Shown: positions 61,668-64,000 of the stretch, piece by piece
Position numbering within the stretch: the stretch's first letter is position 1
How the letters are laid out: each line of letters opens with the position of its first letter
Assembly: GCA_905197955.1 (NCBI GenBank)
Contig: CAJKAR010000020.1
Span: 1-64,000 of the forward strand
DNA length: 64,000 bases
DNA from: an uncultured Lentisphaeria bacterium
GTDB taxonomy: Bacteria > Verrucomicrobiota > Lentisphaeria > Victivallales > UBA1829
Direction of reading: 5' to 3'
The notes under the pieces: model-generated
The model's input: the letters and a program-made list of their open reading frames with translations, nothing else
What the model was told of the DNA's origin: nothing
The model's database searches: none
Translations under genes and position numbers: made by a program

Positions 61668-62333
61668 TTAAAACAAATCCTGCTGCGTAAACTCCGGCGG
61701 AAACAAAATCTCCCGCACCGGAGCAAATGTTTTGCGATGCAAAGGCGTCACGCCCAGGCGCTTCAACGCCTCCAGATGAAGCCCCGTACCATACCCCTTG
61801 TGAATCTCAAAACCATATCCGGGATACTCTGAAGCGAATTGTTTCATCAAATGATCCCTATGAGTCTTGGCAAGAATGCTTGCGGCGGCAATGGAGGCGG
61901 AAGATGCATCTCCTTTCACAAGATTCTGCGACGGCAACGGCAAACCATGCACCGGATTGCCGTCCACCAGAATGAAATCGGCTGGAGGAATCACTTTGGA
62001 AGCAGCCTGCGCCATCGCCTCCCATGTCGCACGGAGAATATCAATCTCATCAATCCGCGCGGCAGAAATCTCTCCGATACCCCAGAGAATCGATGGTTCC
62101 GAAAGAATTCTCTCACGCAACTCCTCGCGTTGAGCTTCCGTCAATTTTTTGGAATCATTAAGTCCTGCGGGAATGCGGGAGCGATCGGTAAACACAACAG
62201 CCGCGGCAACGACCGGCCCTGCCAGACAGCCGCGTCCGGCTTCATCAATTCCCGCCGGAAAAGAAAACCCCTCGTTCCAGAATTTGACTTCGTGAACGAG
62301 GAGTTGATCAGAAGCGGAGAGATAACCATCCAT
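61668..62333 (-). CDS. rnhB: Ribonuclease HII
   Basis: 221 residues. It removes ribonucleotides from DNA. The acidic active site is seen in AGIDEAGRGCLAGPVVAA (Asp-Glu), FILVDGN (Asp) and SIAAASILAKTHRDHLM (Asp), with KGYGTGLHLEAL downstream. It follows rplS in the rpsP-khpA-trmD-rplS unit, a frequent bacterial order. Confidence 0.96.
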   Translation of the reverse strand: MDGYLSASDQLLVHEVKFWNEGFSFPAGIDEAGRGCLAGPVVAAAVVFTDRSRIPAGLNDSKKLTEAQREELRERILSEPSILWGIGEISAARIDEIDILRATWEAMAQAASKVIPPADFILVDGNPVHGLPLPSQNLVKGDASSASIAAASILAKTHRDHLMKQFASEYPGYGFEIHKGYGTGLHLEALKRLGVTPLHRKTFAPVREILFPPEFTQQDLF

Positions 62334-62370
62334 GGAAACACTCCCTTCGCTGAAAAGAACGAACCGGTTC

Positions 62371-62799
62371 TTACTTCTCCGCAGGAGCTTCCGCAGCAGG
62401 AGCAGCAGGAGCAGCAGGAGCCTCTACGGCAGGAGCCGCAGCATTGGCTACGAAACGAAGCTGTTCCTTGATCTTGGCGCCTTTACCGACTTTGTCTCTG
62501 AGGTAATAGAGCTTGGCTCTGCGGACGCGGCCCTTGCGCTCGACCTCGATTCTGTCGACGCGGGGGGAATGCAGCGGGAAAACACGCTCCACGCCATAAC
62601 CGAACGAAACACGTCTGACCGTGAACGTTTCACGAATGTCTGCGCCGTTTCTGGCAATGACAACACCCGAGAACATCTGGATGCGCTCATTGCTGCCTTC
62701 GACGATTTTCGTATAGACTTTTACGGTATCGCCGATTTTGAAGTCAGTGACTTTGTCTTTCAACTGCTTCTGCTCAATAGCCTTGATGACCTTGTTCAT
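62371..62799 (-). CDS. rplS: 50S ribosomal protein L19 with Ala/Pro-rich tail
   Basis: 142 residues; the usual length is about 115. The core FKIGDTVKVYTKIVEGSNERIQMFSGVVIARNG, TVRRVSFGYGVERVFPLHSP and RRAKLYYLRDKVGKGAKIKE is standard L19. The last ~26 residues are a low-complexity Ala/Pro/Glu tail (APAAPAAPAAEAPAEK), coded by a GCAGGA-type repeat. It starts 5 bases from the trmD end. Confidence 0.95.
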   Translation of the reverse strand: MNKVIKAIEQKQLKDKVTDFKIGDTVKVYTKIVEGSNERIQMFSGVVIARNGADIRETFTVRRVSFGYGVERVFPLHSPRVDRIEVERKGRVRRAKLYYLRDKVGKGAKIKEQLRFVANAAAPAVEAPAAPAAPAAEAPAEK

Positions 62800-62803
62800 A
62801 TTC

Positions 62804-63505
62804 CTAATCCTCCGACGAGTTAATTTGTTTCAAGTTCAAGAGATCCGGCCTGATGAGCTCGGTTCTCTTCTGTGCCTCTTTCCTGCGCCATTCGGCGATC
62901 TGCCGATGGTTTCCGGAAAGGAGCACTTCCGGAACTTTCCAGCCTCTGTATTCGGCCGGCCTTGTGTACTGCGGATACTCAAGAAGTCCGTCTTCAAAAG
63001 ATTCGTCGACTTCGGATTCAGGAGAACCCAGCGCGCCCGGCAGCAAACGGGTCACGGCATCGACAATCACCATCGCCGGAAGATTTCCGCTGGTAAGGAC
63101 ATAATCGCCAATCGAAATATCCCTGTCAACCAAAACCTGACGAACCCTTTCGTCAACTCCTTCGTAGTGTCCGCAAATGACAATCAAATGTTCCTCGTTC
63201 GCCAGTTCATGAGCGATCCGCTGCGTAAACGGCTCGCCGGAAGGAGAAGTGAGCAACACTTTTGTCTTACTGTTTTTCAAAGATTCCACAGCCTCAAACA
63301 GAGGTTCCGGCTTCATGAGCATTCCGGCTCCGCCTCCGTAGGGCTTATCATCCACTGTTTTATGGTTGTCGTGAGTAAAATCACGCAAATCAACAGTGTT
63401 TATCTGCACGATTCCCTTTTCCACCGCCCGGCCAACGATGCTTTCGCCCAGAGGACCGAAAAAAATCGATGGAAAAAGAGTAATGATGTCAAACCGGAGG
63501 CTCAG
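62804..63505 (-). CDS. trmD: tRNA (guanine-37-N1)-methyltransferase, CTG start
   Basis: 233 residues when started at CTG 63505. TrmD methylates G37 next to the anticodon to prevent frameshifting. The trefoil-knot SAM site is GDYVLTSGNLPAMVIVDAV, with VDDKPYGGGAGMLMKPEP upstream. Starting at the first GTG (63424) would drop the conserved N-terminus; the frame upstream reads SLRFDIITLFPSIFF then GPLGESIVGRAVEKGIV, a normal TrmD start. Between the upstream stop and this line there is no ATG, GTG or TTG; CTG overlaps the khpA stop (CTGA) and has GAGGTG 5 bases before it. Confidence 0.9.
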   Translation of the reverse strand: MSLRFDIITLFPSIFFGPLGESIVGRAVEKGIVQINTVDLRDFTHDNHKTVDDKPYGGGAGMLMKPEPLFEAVESLKNSKTKVLLTSPSGEPFTQRIAHELANEEHLIVICGHYEGVDERVRQVLVDRDISIGDYVLTSGNLPAMVIVDAVTRLLPGALGSPESEVDESFEDGLLEYPQYTRPAEYRGWKVPEVLLSGNHRQIAEWRRKEAQKRTELIRPDLLNLKQINSSED

Positions 63506-63849
63506 TCGACCACCTCAACTGTGACACGTTCCTGCAGACGCCCGGCCGCTCCCCCGACAAGAGAACGCAACGCGATAATCGTTTTGCCCTTCCTGCCGAT
63601 GATCTTGCCGGTATCCTCCTTGCGGCACACGATCTTGATCACACGGACCGAATTTTCCCCTTCTTCCGTGCTGACCTTGACCTCTTCCGGCGCATCCACA
63701 AGAGCTTTCACAACATATTCAACAAAGCCCTCGAGATCGCTGAGTGTCGCAACTCGTTCCGGGGCTCCGGACTTCGGAGAGGAAGAAACGTTCTTCTCCT
63801 CCTCGCCCTTGCCGCCACCGAACAATCCCATTAACGTTTTAAAAAACAC
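63502..63849 (-). CDS. khpA: KH-domain RNA-binding protein KhpA
   Basis: 115 residues. The single KH domain has the GxxG loop in IIGRKGKTIIALRSLV, preceded by FVEYVVKALVDAPEEV. KhpA binds RNA with KhpB in many bacteria. The N-terminal ~35 residues are a Gly/Ser/Glu-rich extension (LFGGGKGEEEKNVSSSPKS) not typical of the family. The start is GTG 63849 with GGAG 7 bases before; ATG 63831 is an alternative. It lies between rpsP and trmD, where rimM would often be; rimM is not seen. Confidence 0.93.
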   Translation of the reverse strand: MFFKTLMGLFGGGKGEEEKNVSSSPKSGAPERVATLSDLEGFVEYVVKALVDAPEEVKVSTEEGENSVRVIKIVCRKEDTGKIIGRKGKTIIALRSLVGGAAGRLQERVTVEVVD

Positions 63850-63869
63850 GTCAATTCTCCATCAATTGA

Positions 63870-64000
63870 TCAGGAAGCCGCCTCTTCACCGAACTTCTTG
63901 AAATTCTTCTTTCTCGGTTTTGCGTCCGGCACTCCGCGTACTTTGGATTTGCCGGCTTTTGCGCGAGCGAGAATATCTTTGACCGTGTCGGACATCTGCG
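63870..64000 (-). CDS. rpsP: 30S ribosomal protein S16, C-terminal part
   Basis: Only the last ~43 codons are in the window; the 5' end lies beyond 64000. The frame reads QMSDTVKDILARAKAGKSKV and ends KKFGEEAAS. The SDTVKDIL line is the S16 helix that follows the GAQPSDTV motif, and the basic tail fits the family. Position ahead of khpA and trmD supports the call. Confidence 0.85.
   Translation of the reverse strand, partial: QMSDTVKDILARAKAGKSKVRGVPDAKPRKKNFKKFGEEAAS

Overview
The window looks like a chromosomal segment of a Lentisphaerota bacterium (Victivallis-like). This is an inference from the mix of several prepilin-type proteins with the H-X9-DG signature, very large secreted glycoside hydrolases, AraC/GntR/ROK regulators next to them, and heptose-type surface polysaccharide genes. 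No rRNA, tRNA, phage, insertion sequence or CRISPR array was recognised.

Left third (about 0.1-33.7 kb): a lon protease pair, then four sugar-catabolism cassettes. Each joins one transcriptional regulator (AraC, GntR fused to a solute-binding domain, AraC, ROK), one H-X9-DG pseudopilin and at least one secreted protein (a GH2-like enzyme, a GH5 enzyme with three tandem C-terminal modules, an unidentified secreted protein, and a second GH2 enzyme with an extra secreted partner). A MarR-CBM48-RND efflux unit (9.9-15.0 kb) and an adk-map-infA unit (24.2-25.9 kb) lie between them. Two decayed loci (21.6 kb and 33.7-34.06 kb) suggest gene turnover.

Middle (34-42.6 kb, minus strand): housekeeping genes purE, a protease-dead S41 homologue, DUF486, an NfeD-like protein, thiL, tsaE and truA; then etfB-etfA-acyl-CoA dehydrogenase running into rpoZ.

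Surface-polysaccharide locus (42.9-57.1 kb): a GT9 glycosyltransferase and a methyltransferase flank a 12-gene plus-strand operon. The operon holds one GT4 and two GT2 glycosyltransferases, a sugar nucleotidyltransferase, a GmhA-like isomerase, an NAD-dependent epimerase, three radical SAM enzymes, a split transketolase whose second half lacks the usual C-terminal domain, and a HldE-like protein with its two domains in reversed order. It probably makes and attaches an unusual modified heptose or related sugar, and is the best candidate here for an undescribed system.

Right end (57.1-64 kb, minus strand): cyclophilin, HPr and enzyme I, a MATE transporter, rnhB, and the rpsP-khpA-trmD-rplS unit, in which trmD appears to start at a CTG codon.
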